Assembly: GCA_029168955.1 (NCBI GenBank)
Contig: JAPDOI010000372.1
Span: 62,001-126,000 of the forward strand
DNA from: Aplectana chamaeleonis
Taxonomy: Eukaryota > Nematoda > Chromadorea > Rhabditida > Cosmocercidae
Direction: 5' to 3'
DNA length: 64,000 bases
Shown here one piece after another: positions 47,701 to 59,159 of the stretch. Under the pieces are notes generated by a model. That model did not search any database and was not told the origin of the DNA. It was given only the letters and a program-made list of their open reading frames with translations. A program made the translations under genes and the position numbers. Each line of letters starts with the position of its first letter. The stretch's first letter is position 1.

Positions 47701-50353
47701 CGATTTCCTGATTCTTCGCATATCTGTTCACGCATTTTGTGTTCATTGCGTGTGAGCCTTTATGACACAACACCTTGCACACGCGATGCGGATAGAACAT
47801 GGAGTACTGGAACTCAACGTGGACTCCACACTGGGGATGGCAGCGTGTTTGAAGGATACATAAACGAATAGTGGGAATATGTCTGTTCTTACGGTTAGCA
47901 TGACATTTCCGCCGAAAGACCTCAGTAGAGGTAAGGGATCCAAATTATGAAATGTGAAATACCAGAAGTATGATCTTCAAGAACCTCGCCATGTTAGCAA
48001 TAGGTAGTTCAGCGTGTCTTCACTGAGATCCACAAAACATCAACCAGACTTTTATCGGCTATCGTTGTTGGAGTTGTGGTTCCAGTGCACGAAAACGGAC
48101 AAGATAACCCTCTTTCGCAGTTCGAATTCCACCCAGGACCACTTCTGTCAAATGGCCTAGCCTGTTATTTCAAATTGCAAAATACGGATTAACTCGCCCG
48201 TTTCTGCGTACTGGGACTACGTCCTTGTTGTTATGAGGAAGCAGCATGTAGAGTTCGAAAACCGGCAGGGGAGGTTGTGTAGGGAGAGGTGAAGTCTTGA
48301 ATAAGTTCGAAGAAGCACTGCAGGCTGCAGTTTTTTCATGAGTTGGTCAGAAATTCAGCTTCAAAAAAATATTTCAGGTATCCGAGCGCAGGTGGAGGTT
48401 ATCCAAGGCCGCCAGTAGGATACGCAGCTCCTCCTCCTCAAGCAGCACCACCTCCACCACCGCCGCCGCCACCACCTCCACCACCTCCTCCTCCACCACC
48501 GCCACCATCATCATACGGCGGATCGTACCCGGGACCAGCCGCAGGAGGCTATCAGGGACCACCCGCAGGAGGATACCAGGGACCATCTGCAGGAGGATAC
48601 CAGGGACCATCGGCTGGAGGATACACCCCGGTCAGTCAGATGATATCGATTTATCTGTGAAGCCTAGCAGGTTTCTTAAAGTTAAACATATTTAGATCGT
48701 TAGTGGACCAACTCAGGCTGGAGGAGTCTTTGCTGATACCGGCGCTTCCTCTACCAACTATGGTCAGGTGGCTCCACAAGGCCCCACATATGGCCAAGGA
48801 CAAGGCGCTGGCTACAGCCAAGGGCCTCAGAGCGGAAATTACGGACCGGCGCCGGTTGCTCCAGTGGCTCCAGTAGCGCCAGTAGCACCAGTCGAACCTG
48901 CCCCAGTAGGACCAGCACCAACTGGAAGCTACTCACAAGGACAGGTTGTAGGCGGTACAGCCGGTGGAGAAGTTGGCCAAGTTGAATCTGTGGATGGAGG
49001 ACAACAGGTTGGTTGTTATTTTGTCATAAAGAAGAGTGCACATTAGTGGCAATCGGGAAAATCGAAAATACCTCAAAAACAGCATTCGAATCATTCAATT
49101 TTTTTTTTGGATGAGGTGTTCCGCTGAGTAGTCTTGAAGCTGATTTATGTTATCTTCGATGGTTTTTGCGACTTTATCTTTCAAATCTCATTGTCAGGCT
49201 AAATTCTGCCTATCAGAAGACAACTTCTTTATTTAGGTTGGATCAAACTATCAGCAGCCACAGCCGACCGTTGTCGAACCCACTCTCGTTGAACAACCAC
49301 AACCAGGACCAGGACCTGTCGAACCCGCACCAACCACCAACTACAACCAGGTCGCTCCGTCTCCTGGTGGAGCCACCCCAAATATTCCGGCCCCCGGTGC
49401 CGATTATGAAGGAACTGACTATGAGGAAGAAGAGCAGCCAAACGAGAACTCTGTCCAGGAGGGTGGTGAACAAGGTCCTATAGTTGCACCTCCCACGCAG
49501 ACCTCTGCTCCATACGTAGCTCCAGCTGAGACTCCCGCACCACCAGTCGAAACACCAGCACCATACGTGCCACCTGTTCAGACTCCAGCTCCTTACGTTC
49601 CACCGGTCCAGACTCCGGCTCCATACGTGCCACCAGTCCAGACCCCAGCTCCATACGTGCCACCGCTCCAGACTCCGGCTCCATACGTGCCACCAGTCCA
49701 GACCCCAGCTCCATACGTTCCACCGGTCCAGACTCCGGCTCCATACGTGCCACCAGTTCAGACCCCAGCTCCATACGTGCCACCGGTCCAAACTCCAGCT
49801 CCATACGTTCCACCAGTCCAGACCCCTGCTCCATACGTGCCACCGGTGCAGACTCCTGCTCCATATGTACCACCGGTTCAGACCCCGGCCCCGTACGTTC
49901 CACCAGCTGAAACTCCAGCTCCTTACGTGCCTCCAGCACAGACTCCAGCTCCATATGTCCCACCAGCGCAGACTCCAGCTCCACCAATTCAGACTGTTGC
50001 TCCATACGTCCCACCAGCGGAGACTCCCGCCCCATATGTCGCACCTGTGCGAACACCAGCGCCATATGTGCCACCAGCACAGACTCCAGCTCCCGAACAA
50101 CCTGAAGAGGGACAGGAAGAAGAGGGCTACGAAGAGGCCACTGAGGCTCCAGCTGAGGAGGTCAATCAAGAGACCGGAGAAGAATACGAGGAGACTAATG
50201 AGCCCCAGGTGAGATCGCGGTTATATGTTTGTTATGGACTTTAGATTTGCAATTGAGTTCTTTAAATGCGAGTTTAAACGAGATCATTTTCAGACTGACA
50301 ATACGGACACCAGCAATAATAGCAACAGCCCGTACAAGACCAAGAAGGTTTAG
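44738..50353 (+). CDS. Secreted proline-rich repeat protein (matrix or cuticle-like)
   Basis: Six inferred exons: 44738-44746, 44815-44951, 48378-48630, 48696-49007, 49237-50208 and 50294-50353. Phases agree at every junction and give about 580 residues. Introns 3 to 5 have clear GT donors and TTTAG or TTTCAG acceptors. Residues 1-16 ([16 protein letters not shown]) form a signal peptide, followed by a Gly/Cys segment ([17 protein letters not shown]). Exon 3 carries a run of about 20 prolines and GGYQGPSA repeats; exon 4 is rich in Gln, Gly and PVA; exon 5 has an acidic patch, then about 18 decapeptides [10 protein letters not shown] (roughly residues 330-524), then a Glu-rich tail. Such composition fits an extracellular matrix or cuticle protein; I recognise no catalytic domain and no named orthologue. 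The exon 2 donor (GTTTGC) is weak and intron 2 is 3.4 kb, so joining exons 1-2 to the rest is less certain. Confidence 0.78.
44952..48377 (+). other. Intron 2 of the proline-rich gene, or intergenic
   Basis: No exon with proline- or glycine-rich coding is visible here. Minus-strand frames at 47278-47589 and 47516-47800, and plus-strand frames at 45694-46119 and 46480-46731, have no recognisable domain. If the first two exons belong to a different gene, this would be intergenic sequence. Confidence 0.4.
49540..50097 (+). repeat. Coding 30-bp tandem repeat ([10 protein letters not shown])
   Basis: About 18 units of 30 bp inside exon 5. Middle units alternate CCACCGGTCCAGACTCCGGC and CCACCAGTCCAGACCCCAGC, a 60-bp higher-order period that points to recent duplication of a two-unit block. 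The last units diverge ([30 protein letters not shown]). Confidence 0.95.
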
Positions 50354-50718
50354 ATGTTGAATTTCCGGAGAAGATACTTGACTGAAGGCTTCCCATTTAC
50401 TGATCCTCAACTCATATTGATCGCTCCTTGACCATCTACCTGATCGTCGTCAGTGGCGGGACACGCTTTAGCAGCTATGTATCGCTGCGCCGATTGAAGC
50501 TCAGTGATGCCGCACTCACTTCTGTTGTCTGTACATTTGGATATTTATTTTGTGTTTGTTATTTGCTGCTATATAAATGTCACATGAAGATGTTGGTGAT
50601 GCCGCAGAAATGATAATATTCCACAGTTCGCATTGGGGTACGAAATGGTATGAGACATTCAGATTTCAAACTCTGAATACGAATAACTCAGTTCAAGTTA
50701 AATTTCATTCATACGAAT
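50354..50718. other. 3' flank of the proline-rich gene
   Basis: No further coding. No canonical AATAAA is visible close to the stop; ATATAAATG at 50571 is the nearest AT-rich candidate. Confidence 0.35.
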
Positions 50719-50722
50719 TCAA

Positions 50723-51181
50723 AGGCAGTGTTCAAGATAAAAATCCCTGTTCTGTTTTTGGTCTCATTCTGATTCCAATAATGTCTATGGAATCGTACAA
50801 GGCCTTCTGGGAACGGATTTATGGCTCCTCAAAATTGAGCTAGGGAGGCATGGTGAGCGAGTTGTCCGAGGCTTGTAACTTCCGTCTTTGCAGCCAGTGT
50901 ATGCGAGCTGACCTGAGTAAAGAAAAAAGTTGAGAATGAAGGGAAGAACCGGGCTTCTGATCGGAAACCATCGCTCATCTCCCGATCTCCATTGTTCACG
51001 TCGAGGGGCGGAAAGGGGCCGGCCTTGCCCACAGCGGCGGGGCTTGTCCCCTTTTCTAACCAGTTTTGCGGCTCCTGCGTAGCTTTTCGTCCCGTTCCTT
51101 CGACGCTGTTCTGCTTATGAGGGCCACCAGAAGTGTTTGTCATGGAAAATTCGAGGATGAAGTTTATCGTGAACAGTGCCT
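50723..51181 (-). mobile_element. TTAA-family MITE, subfamily 1, copy G (reversed)
   Basis: The ends are AGGCAGTGTTCAAGAT and the mirror of AGGCACTGTTCACGAT. The flanks have mutated to TCAA and CTAA. The interior is the complement of copy A (GAGCTAGGGAGGCATGGTG, GTCCGAGGCTTGTAACTTCC). Confidence 0.85.
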
Positions 51182-51376
51182 CTAAGTTAATGCATACAAC
51201 AACACACTTCCGTCAAACTTCTTTAGCTGAACATATTATGCAGAAAAACCAAAGTGGATGAATCCCTGTTTTCCGTTAGGAGTTGCAGCACATTACAAGG
51301 GGTTACATATTCCTGAAGATTAAAGTTAGGTGTAGGGGTAATGAATTTCGGAATGCACCTTTATTTGGGGCAAAGC

Positions 51377-51530
51377 GGGACAGGGCCTCTCCACACCGAG
51401 GAAGGAGTTGTCCCGCCTTTTGCGGCTCTAATTCCACTTGGCACCACTTCGCCTGCATTGAGTAGCATGACGTTTCGAACCGCAAAAAGGGGACAACTCC
51501 TCCCCCGGTGTGTAGAGAGCCCCCTGTCCC
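51377..51530. mobile_element. 154-bp Mutator-like MITE, copy 2
   Basis: A perfect 9-bp duplication GGGCAAAGC lies at 51368-51376 and 51531-51539. It begins GGGACAGGGCC and its complement begins GGGACAGGGGGC. It has the same length as, and is the reverse of, the copy at 23423-23576. Confidence 0.95.
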
Positions 51531-51544
51531 GGGCAAAGCAACCT

Positions 51545-52450
51545 CTTTCGCCACCCCCATTGCATCGATTAGGATCGTTCGCATATACAGTACCTTTATC
51601 GTGTGCAAAGAATTTCCTCTCGACCCGCAACCGCTGCTACTGTAATGTTCCACGGTGGCGCGTTCTCTCGCTAGCTCCTCTCCCCTGTTCTCTCTCACCT
51701 TATGTAAAGTTAGCATGGATCCTCATTGAAGGTTGGTGCAAACTCGGTGCCATATAATATAACATAGGGACACCTGGTTTCCGCGAACCTCCAATGGGGA
51801 ACGAAGAGTATCAGTAGGAGTAGGCCGACTGTATGCACCACCAAACGACTGTCGCATGCCCACCTTCCCATTCATCGCTCCTATAGTGACCAGCAAGCAT
51901 GCCCTGAGGCAGTGAGCTCCCTCATGTTTTCTTCATTCTCAACTTCTCGGATGTAAATTCAAATGTCATTATATTGGGTTAAGGTTTGGCAGTGTGGGAA
52001 GCCTTGCATGATCCTCTGCGCTCCCGGAAATTTTAGAAAACCTCTTCTTTTTCTCATCAAAAACATTCTTTTCAAATAACTGTCTTTTATAACATACGCC
52101 CGTACTACCCATGGGGCAGGAGAAATCGGATGAAGGAAGACTCGCCAGAAAACACGCTGTCGTGGTACATTATGGCAGCAGCGGTTACGGTGACACGGGG
52201 AACCTTCGCACTCCGTAATAACGGCACTATCCTACATCGGGCGAGGAATTACTAGCCTTGAAAGAGTTATGTGATGGAGAGTAATATGCAGACGGCGTGC
52301 GAAACGCTTAGCCATCAGGCTGGTTAATTCTTCCTAACTTTCCTTCTGATAACTGAAATTTGTTAAAGTGTCTTCGTTTACACTTCTATGTATTTGGAGA
52401 ATGATGCGAGAGGTACTGCGGGATGAAAGCTCACATAGAAAATAACATAA
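51545..52450. other. No recognisable feature
   Basis: Nothing supported in about 900 bp. Confidence 0.4.
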
Positions 52451-52454
52451 ATAA

Positions 52455-52812
52455 TCAACTCACTGTGGGCCTCTCTTGCTCAGACCCTCGTAAATGTGTT
52501 CCGCCAGACAGCTGTTCTTGTGCTTGCCTCGGGGCAAGCGCCAGGTCTTTCGGGCGAAGCAGAGGGTGTTTCGTAAAGCCAGGCGTTAAAGAAAGCTCCG
52601 GAGAGTGATGTCTCACGGTAAACGACCTAACTTTCGGCTCAGTGATGTCGGCCTTCATACGGCAGTTGTCCGTCAGAACACAACTACGAGCGTCTGAGTG
52701 AGTCAAATTTCGAATACCGTTGATTAGGAGTCTGTTTCCTTTCCGGCAGTGGCAGCAACTCGAATACAGGCCCAATTCATTATCAACATAGCGTTCAGTC
52801 TCTCTTCCCCGA
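52455..52812 (-). CDS. Possible exon of an unidentified protein
   Basis: A minus-strand frame stays open for about 118 residues, from just after a TAA near 52812 to TGA at 52455. It reads with text such as RYVDNELGLYSSCCHCRKGN, RSCVLTDNCRMKADITEP and KVRSFTVRHHSPELSL. Amino acid composition is balanced, unlike the repeat-derived frames around it. The Cys pairs (CCHC, SCVLTDNC) could be structural. There is no good initiator, so it would be an internal or terminal exon, or a decayed transposon protein. I recognise no family. Confidence 0.3.
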
Positions 52813-52990
52813 GGCTCTCGACGTTACTTTCTTCTCAGCATCGCACAACAGGCTGCCATTACCCATGTCAAATAAATGAGAGAAGTCTAACTTCAAAATC
52901 ACTGTTGGTGCCAGTCCGGGTATAGTGGGATAGGTCGCTTTCAGGCCGTATTACATACAGTGGCGATGTGGAAGTGTACCCGTGTTTTAA

Positions 52991-53530
52991 AGGCATCGTA
53001 GGCGAAAAAAACTATGTCTTATTTTTCTGTGTTCTTAGGTAGGCAAGCTCTTGAGGTAAGCAGAAGGAACCCTAAAAACCCCAGCATTCGAAAAATAAAC
53101 GTGTTTCAAAATCTTTTGAAAGAATTATTTTTGCTACCTCCGTCGAATTCGGTGTGTCCAGTGCAATACCTCTGAAGTTTTTCTGAAGGTCTGAAGTGGT
53201 TTTACGCTTTAAACTTTTTAAGTGAGTGGATTTCTTTTCGCCTTTCTTCTACCGAAATCACTTTAAAATAAAGAGCTCACACTGTGCTAGCTTGATAAGA
53301 TTTTCCGAAATAATAGTTTGCAATACAGAATCTCTTGCGCTTGACTTGGCGCTTTTGTTCCTTGTGGTAGATGGCTGGTGAGAACTGGTGGCGGATCCCC
53401 ATTTTTAACCCCTTCCAACCTCATAACCCTACGTTTTTGACGCGCCAAAGTTTACCGGTGTGGTCTATCAAGATAATCCATGAAATTGACCCTAAAAAAA
53501 TCGAAAGTGCTTTCCATTGCAAACGATGCC
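52991..53530. mobile_element. TTAA-flanked MITE, variant AGGCATCGT ends
   Basis: TTAA lies at 52987-52990 and 53531-53534. AGGCATCGTAGGCG opens and AACGATGCC closes. The start AAAAAACTATGTCTTATTTTT resembles copy A (AAAACCATGTCTGATTTTT). About 150 bp near the right end are shared with 28785-28935. Confidence 0.65.
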
Positions 53531-53639
53531 TTAATTTCAGTATGGTTTACTAGGGGTCTCGGTACTCATAGAGATAGGGTATCTAGTTGTGATGTTTATG
53601 GTGAAGAATTTGTCAGGTAAAAACGGATAGCAGTACAGC

Positions 53640-54580
53640 GCACAGTATCGACAAATGATTGTGTGGAATACAATACCGCCCGTATCTTTTGGTCATTAGG
53701 CCCGCCAGAGCGCCGGAGCGCGCCGTTTAGAGCCGCTTTCGAATAACTCGCTTCAAAGTCATCCAATGAGAAAATGGAAGCCAAATTCGGAATCAGCATC
53801 AAAAATGCGATCTACATAATGTAGGTCGTATTACTATTCATGAAATTCTAAAATGGAACTCAGTGGAAGATTTTGGGTTACGCTAGCAATCCAGTGACCC
53901 TCGTGTCCAAATGGGATAAGTGAATTTTACGACGTTTCCTCGTATTTAGCTTATTTAGATAACTTTTGTTAACCTCTGAGTTTCTTCTGAAGCATTTTTA
54001 CAGTGAAAAAATTAACAAAATTTAATAGAAAGGTCATAATTCCTAACATTTTATTGATCTGAATGTGGCAAATTTACGAATTTGTTCTATATTAGTGACT
54101 TATTTTGAGATAAAAAGCAAGACTTCGAGAAGAATACAGATTTCAAAAGTTGAACAGAAATCGCGCCTTGAAATTGGTTTAATTATTTGATTGCGCACTC
54201 TAAAAAATCATTAATACAGAAGAACTTCGTGATTTTACAACATTAGATTCATGAACTGAAAACATGACTTTTTATGAAATTTTGTCAATTTTTTCTTTGT
54301 CAATATGTTTCAGAAGAAACTGAGAGGATAACAAATGGTATATGAATGTGCCCAATACTAGGAATCGTCGAAAACTCCACTTATCGCAACACATAAACGC
54401 CAGCCCCATTTGGACACGAGGATCATTGGATACATCAGTAGATCGCATTTTGATGCTGATTCCGAATTTCGCTTCCATTCTCTCATTGAACGATTTTGAA
54501 GTGAGTTATTCAAATGCGGCGCCAAACGGCGCGCCCAATGATCAAAAGATACTGGCGGTATTGTAAAATGACATTTTATC
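53640..54580. mobile_element. Foldback of about 940 bp, relative of the 60-kb palindrome
   Basis: ACAATACCGCC-GTATCTTTT, ATAACTCGCTTCAAAG and AATTCGGAATCAGCATC on the left are mirrored by GATGCTGATTCCGAATT, CTTTGAAGTGAGTTAT-like text and GATACTGGCGGTATTGT on the right. The motif pair ACAATACCGC and ATAACTCGCTTCAAAGTCA also occurs at 60145-60235, so the two palindromes share ancestry. Confidence 0.82.
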
Positions 54581-54589
54581 GAATGATAA

Positions 54590-55370
54590 ACAAGAATCTG
54601 GGTGCAGAACAAGAGAAAGGCGATCCAAACCCCACCAGCCCCCCCCTCCTTAGCAGCATCCATCCCAGCTCAGCGAACTTCTTACATCGACTTTGAGCAT
54701 AAACTTCAATGACGATTGATGGGGCGTACATTTTGCGGTCCTGTTACACAACATTCGTTGACCGTCTCCCGAAAATATGCTCTTATAGCTGTCCCCACGG
54801 CTCAGCTAATTCAGGAACTCATGGTTGTCACCTGGAGGCGACCTGCAGATCGAGCGCCGAAGTCGATCGTACCCCACAATATCCTTACGACTTCCAGGTG
54901 ACAAGCCAAAGACCTCGAGTTGACATGAACTCCTGTCCTGGATGTCTCTGGCATGCCACCTTGAGGTGAAAATGTGGTGAGGCATGACCAGGGGCGTGGG
55001 GCAAAGGAATTTAAAATTTCGGCAAACGGCAACGGCAAACCCTGAAAATGGCCTGCAAACGGCAAACGACAAAATCTGTTTGTGCTATTGTTGATCAACA
55101 TGTATTCAGTCGTATGGTATTTCGAGCAATGTCTGCTAGTTACTATATATAATTCATGAACGTCGGGCTAGTCTTGCCATCACGAATCGTACAAAGAGAA
55201 GGAAAAGGTCTGGCTTTCTGCAGAGCTGTTTCTTCATACGTGCATCAATATTTCTTAATAAACTTCCCCAATCGGTTGTGGACTCTAATAAAGGTTCACA
55301 TTTCAGACAAAAATTACTGAGTATAGATCTATTACCTCTTCTTAGTTTGACGAATGTCTCGTGATTCTTG
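54590..55370. other. No gene; short inverted repeat at 54.8 kb
   Basis: TTGTCACCTGGA at 54825-54836 and TCCAGGTGACAA at 54893-54904 form a perfect 12-bp stem. CGGCAAACGGCAA phrases repeat at 55018-55070. No exon is supported. Confidence 0.45.
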
Positions 55371-55371
55371 C

Positions 55372-55683
55372 CTAGTTTGGGAACTTGTGCTCTGCCTTTG
55401 CTTTGATTGGGTCAACAATTGGTGTCTTTGGACCTGCTTGGGTCTGGGTCTTACTCCCGAGGTTCGTATTTAGATCAAAGAAGCACCTATTTGGCCCGCC
55501 CCGGAATAACATCAGGTTAGTTGCGTTGCCCAGACTGACCTCTTCACCAGTGATGGCAGTACACACTCCCTCCTGCAAATTCAGATCACAGACAACTGTT
55601 GCTTCACTAGAGTTTTCCCTTACAACTTTGACAAAGCTGCTCAATACATATATGGCTAGAAGTATGCAAGTTTCCTTATTCAA
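55372..55683 (-). CDS. Short ORF, possible secreted or membrane fragment
   Basis: An open frame of 103 codons ends at TAG 55372. It starts at a non-ATG codon, with a TAA just upstream. The N-terminal text CILLAIYVLSSFVKVV is hydrophobic enough for a signal or membrane segment and is followed by VCDLNLQEGVCTAITGEE and a Cys in GGPNRCFFD. It might be an exon or the remnant of a retroelement envelope-like ORF. I cannot assign it. Confidence 0.28.
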   Translation of the reverse strand: MNKETCILLAIYVLSSFVKVVRENSSEATVVCDLNLQEGVCTAITGEEVSLGNATNLMLFRGGPNRCFFDLNTNLGSKTQTQAGPKTPIVDPIKAKAEHKFPN

Positions 55684-55934
55684 TTACCCTCTGTGCTTGC
55701 CTAGTGAACAGTTTAGGTATGATTTTTTTTTGTTAGTCACGGTTTCTGGACTTAGCCTGTAAGTAATGCTATGTTTGATGGAAACTCATCGATTTGGCTC
55801 TGCAGCTCAATAATCCTCTCCGTTTGTTGATCATGTTGTATTCGTTGCATCTGTTGATGTTATTGCTATCCTTGAATAACCTTAGCTGCTTTTTTTTATT
55901 TCACTGTGTTGTTTTGAGCACCTTGAATGCATAT

Positions 55935-58900
55935 AATGAATAAATAAATGAATAAATATACCTTGCGTTTCACAAGCCTTCGCAGGAAGAAAAAATCCTG
56001 TCTATGAAAAGCTAATTGAAAGCCTCAGGTGATCAGAGAACACCAGTAGCGGTGTTCTGTATGTGATCAGTATAGGAGTCGCTCCCACTTTGACTTACTT
56101 GACTTAATCGGTTGGCTTTCGCCTGACGCGGTCATTCCGCATCTTCACCGAGGTGTGCCGTCCTAGTAGTCAGCCGTGTCCATTTTTCACGGTCTTCAGC
56201 CACAATTTGAACACATTCCATCCAGCTGTCACTATTCCATTTCCTGCGAAACGAAACATCGCGCCTGAACTGTCTTTCGATGCCGAGTGACTTTAAATCC
56301 TCTTTAACCACATCCGTCCAGAACTTTCGCCTACGCCCAGGTGGCCGTTTCCAGACAGGATTTGGAAGCATTTTTAAAGCGTGTTGTACGAGACGATCCG
56401 ACGTTCTTCTTAGTATATGCCCGAGCAGTCGAAGTCGACTTTCCATTGCTGCTTGAGATGGCGTTAGGAGATGCTGGCACCTCCTCGTGTCAAGCGTTGA
56501 TGTACTGCGTCGATTTCCTTGTAAAGGTCTTCGTTATGGCATACACGCGGCCAGAAATATCCAAGCAAACGCCTAAAAAGCTTCCTCTCCGTGCAATCCA
56601 ACCTTTCCATCTGCGTTTTCGGTGCTGCCCACGTCTCCGATCCGTACATCATGATAGGGCGAATAGCGGATAGGTAGACGCGCAACTTGACTTCCTTCGC
56701 GATGGTGGTAGACCACAAACACTTGGTTAGAGAATTGAATGCAGACGTAGCTTTCGCACATCGTTGTCGAATATCCGCTGCATAACTACCATCGTTCTTC
56801 AGCAAACAGCCCAAATAACAGAAATCGTCCACCAGTTCGATACGTTGTCCGTCCACACAAACTCCAGTTGAAGGCCTCTGAGAGACCCACATCTGCTTAC
56901 ATTTGTCGGGACGAAGACGAAGTCCATAGGCTGCGGCATACTTCGAAACGAGGTTCACAATCCTTTGCAGTTTTGCGTTGTTTTCAGCGAATAACACAAT
57001 GTCGTCGGCGTACTCCAGGTCGACAAGGGAGCGTCCTGATGGTGTTAGGATCACATCCGCAGGAAACTGTTCTGCAACTCTACGCATGATGTCATCAACG
57101 GCGAAGTTGAAAAGAAAAGTTCCTGCAACGGCTCCTTGCCTTACTCCTGTTTTCACCTCGAAAGCTGACGTAAATCCGACAGGTGTACGAACTGCTGCTG
57201 TTGTTCCTTTGTTCATGTCCTCGATTAACCGAACATACTTTTCCGGGACTCCATCTGCTCGCAGAGCATTGAGCAATCGATTTACGATGAGGAGAGTCGA
57301 ACGCGGCTTCAAAGTCCAAAAAAGCAAGCTGTAATGGCTTCGAAACCGCTGCCACGATTCAATTACTCTTCTCACGACGAACACTTGGTCGATGGTCGAT
57401 CTTCCAGGTCGAAAACCGGCTTGCTCATCTCTGGTCGTTCCTTCACGATGTTTGATAAGTCGCTCGAGAATGATACGTTCTAAAACCTTGTACATGACAC
57501 GAAGTAGAGAGATTCCTCTGTAGTTCTTAGGATCCGTGACGGATAGCTTCTTGTGAAGAGGTACGATGATCGCATGTCTCCACGAATCGGGTATCCTTTC
57601 GCTCATCCATATGGCACGGATGGTGTTGGTCATTTCACGAATCCCAGACGGAGGAAGAGCTTTCAGCATTTCAGCAGTGATGTTGTCATCTCCACCTGCC
57701 TTTCCATTCTTCATTTTCCGGACACAATCCAAAACTTCAGACTCAGTCGGCGGTTCCTCACTGACATCGTAATGTGCTCTCTGAACATGCGGGAGCTCAG
57801 GTACTGATGGCGCTGGACGATTCAGTAGTGAACTGAAGTAATCCTTCCATATTGGCAGCGTCGCATCACCAACTGCAACTCCATTGGTAGTGTTCAAGAC
57901 AGGAGAACATCTCTTCATCTTCCCGCTATACTGTCGCAGCAACGTGTAGGCTTTCTTCGGATTCTTCTCCTCCCAAGCCTTCTCGAACTCCTTAGCTCTA
58001 CACGTCCACTCTCGTTCGCGGTCCCTTTGAAGCTGCCGACGCAACTTCCTCCTCAGACGCTTCTCCTCCACGAAGTTTCCTGCAGTTCGGAGAGCACATA
58101 CTCTGTTGTAGGTAGATGTTGTTTCTTCTGAGACGTAGGCGAACTTCTTCTTAGGCTGTACAACCGGGAGTGCCTCTTTCGAAGCGTCCTGGATGCACTT
58201 GACAAAGAATCCGCGTCGCAAAGTTTCTTCTTAGTCCGTAATTCGATGTGAATAGAAACGCGTTGTCGGAAATTCCTTCTGCACTCTTCATCTCTGAGAC
58301 TTGTCATGTCAATCCTCTGGAGAGGCTGAGCCCCTCGCTTCCTCTTATGAATCCTCGCAGTGAAGTTCAACAGAACAGAACGGTGATCCGAATCGAATGC
58401 GACATCCCACACAGCTCTAGATCTTCGAATGTCCGATACTGGAATATTCCTCGTCAGGACATAGTCAAGCTGTAGTTTCAAAGTTGTCATCTTCCGCTTC
58501 CGCTGCTCTTCTAGAGATAGCCGGGTTGGTCCCTGCCACGTAAGCTGATGGCGGCGATGATTCCTCTTGAATGTCGATGCAATAATCAGACCACTGCGTT
58601 CACAAAAGTCGACAAGGCGGTAGCCATTGTCCGATGTTTGCTCCACTGGGTAGAACCATTTACCGAGTACTTCGGATTCCTGATCAAGTCCCATCTTCGC
58701 ATTTGCGTCAATCCCCACGACAACAGCATGTTGACGAGGTATCCTGGCCAGCAACGTATTGAGTTCCTCATAAAACGCATTCTTCGAATCGTCTTCGGCG
58801 GTTTCAGTGGGCGCATGAGCACTCACTATCCACAGATTGAATCCTCTGTGATCCCGCAGTCGTACGAATGCATTCCGACACGACGTTGAGCCGAACTCCT

Positions 58901-59153
58901 TGACCATACCATTGAAATCCTTCCTTACAGCTATTGCACAGCCTCCCACTCTCCTATCGTCAGCGTTACCGCAGTAGATGGTGTACTCTCCGACGCTGAT
59001 GACGGGTCTATCCTTGAGGCGGGTTTCCTGCAAAGCAGCAAACGGTGCATGGAAATAGCTCAGAAGTCTGGATAGCGCAGTTTTTTGGATATCACTCGAC
59101 AGCGATCGACAGTTCAGGGTGGCGAAATTGTGGCTTGTGGCCAAAGACTCCAT
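55935..59153 (-). mobile_element. RTE-type non-LTR retrotransposon
   Basis: This is the span from the ORF start at 59153 to a 3' tail of 8-bp repeats TTATTCAT (55938-55962, minus-strand reading), the kind of short tandem tail known for RTE elements. A 3' UTR of about 170 bp lies between the stop at 56132 and the tail. The 5' leader probably extends toward 59.8 kb, but no target duplication could be fixed. Confidence 0.88.
56132..59153 (-). pseudogene. RTE endonuclease-reverse transcriptase, frameshifted
   Basis: From the ATG at 59153 the order is as follows. First comes an apurinic-type endonuclease, with LNCRSL, ALQETR, VSAHAPTE, GIDANAKMG, LDYVLT and SDHRSV (catalytic Glu, Asp and His all visible). 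Next comes an RT with GKAGGDDNITAEML, KNYRGISLL, DEQAGFRPGRSTIDQ, GVRQGAVAGTFLFN and LEYADDIVLF, and last a C-terminal LLGHILRR region ending EDAE. The ORF is broken by a frameshift near 58225 between endonuclease and RT, a compensating pair near 57345 and 57290 that throws the first RT catalytic motif (LDFEAAFDS) out of frame, and one more near 56500. It would nick DNA and prime reverse transcription, but this copy is inactive. Confidence 0.95.
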
Positions 59154-59159
59154 GACTCC

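Noticed and set aside
49243..50169. 308-residue minus-strand ORF rich in Trp, Ser and Arg
   Set aside because: It is the antisense shadow of exon 5 of the proline-rich gene; its repeats mirror the 30-bp coding repeat and it lacks any start or splice logic.
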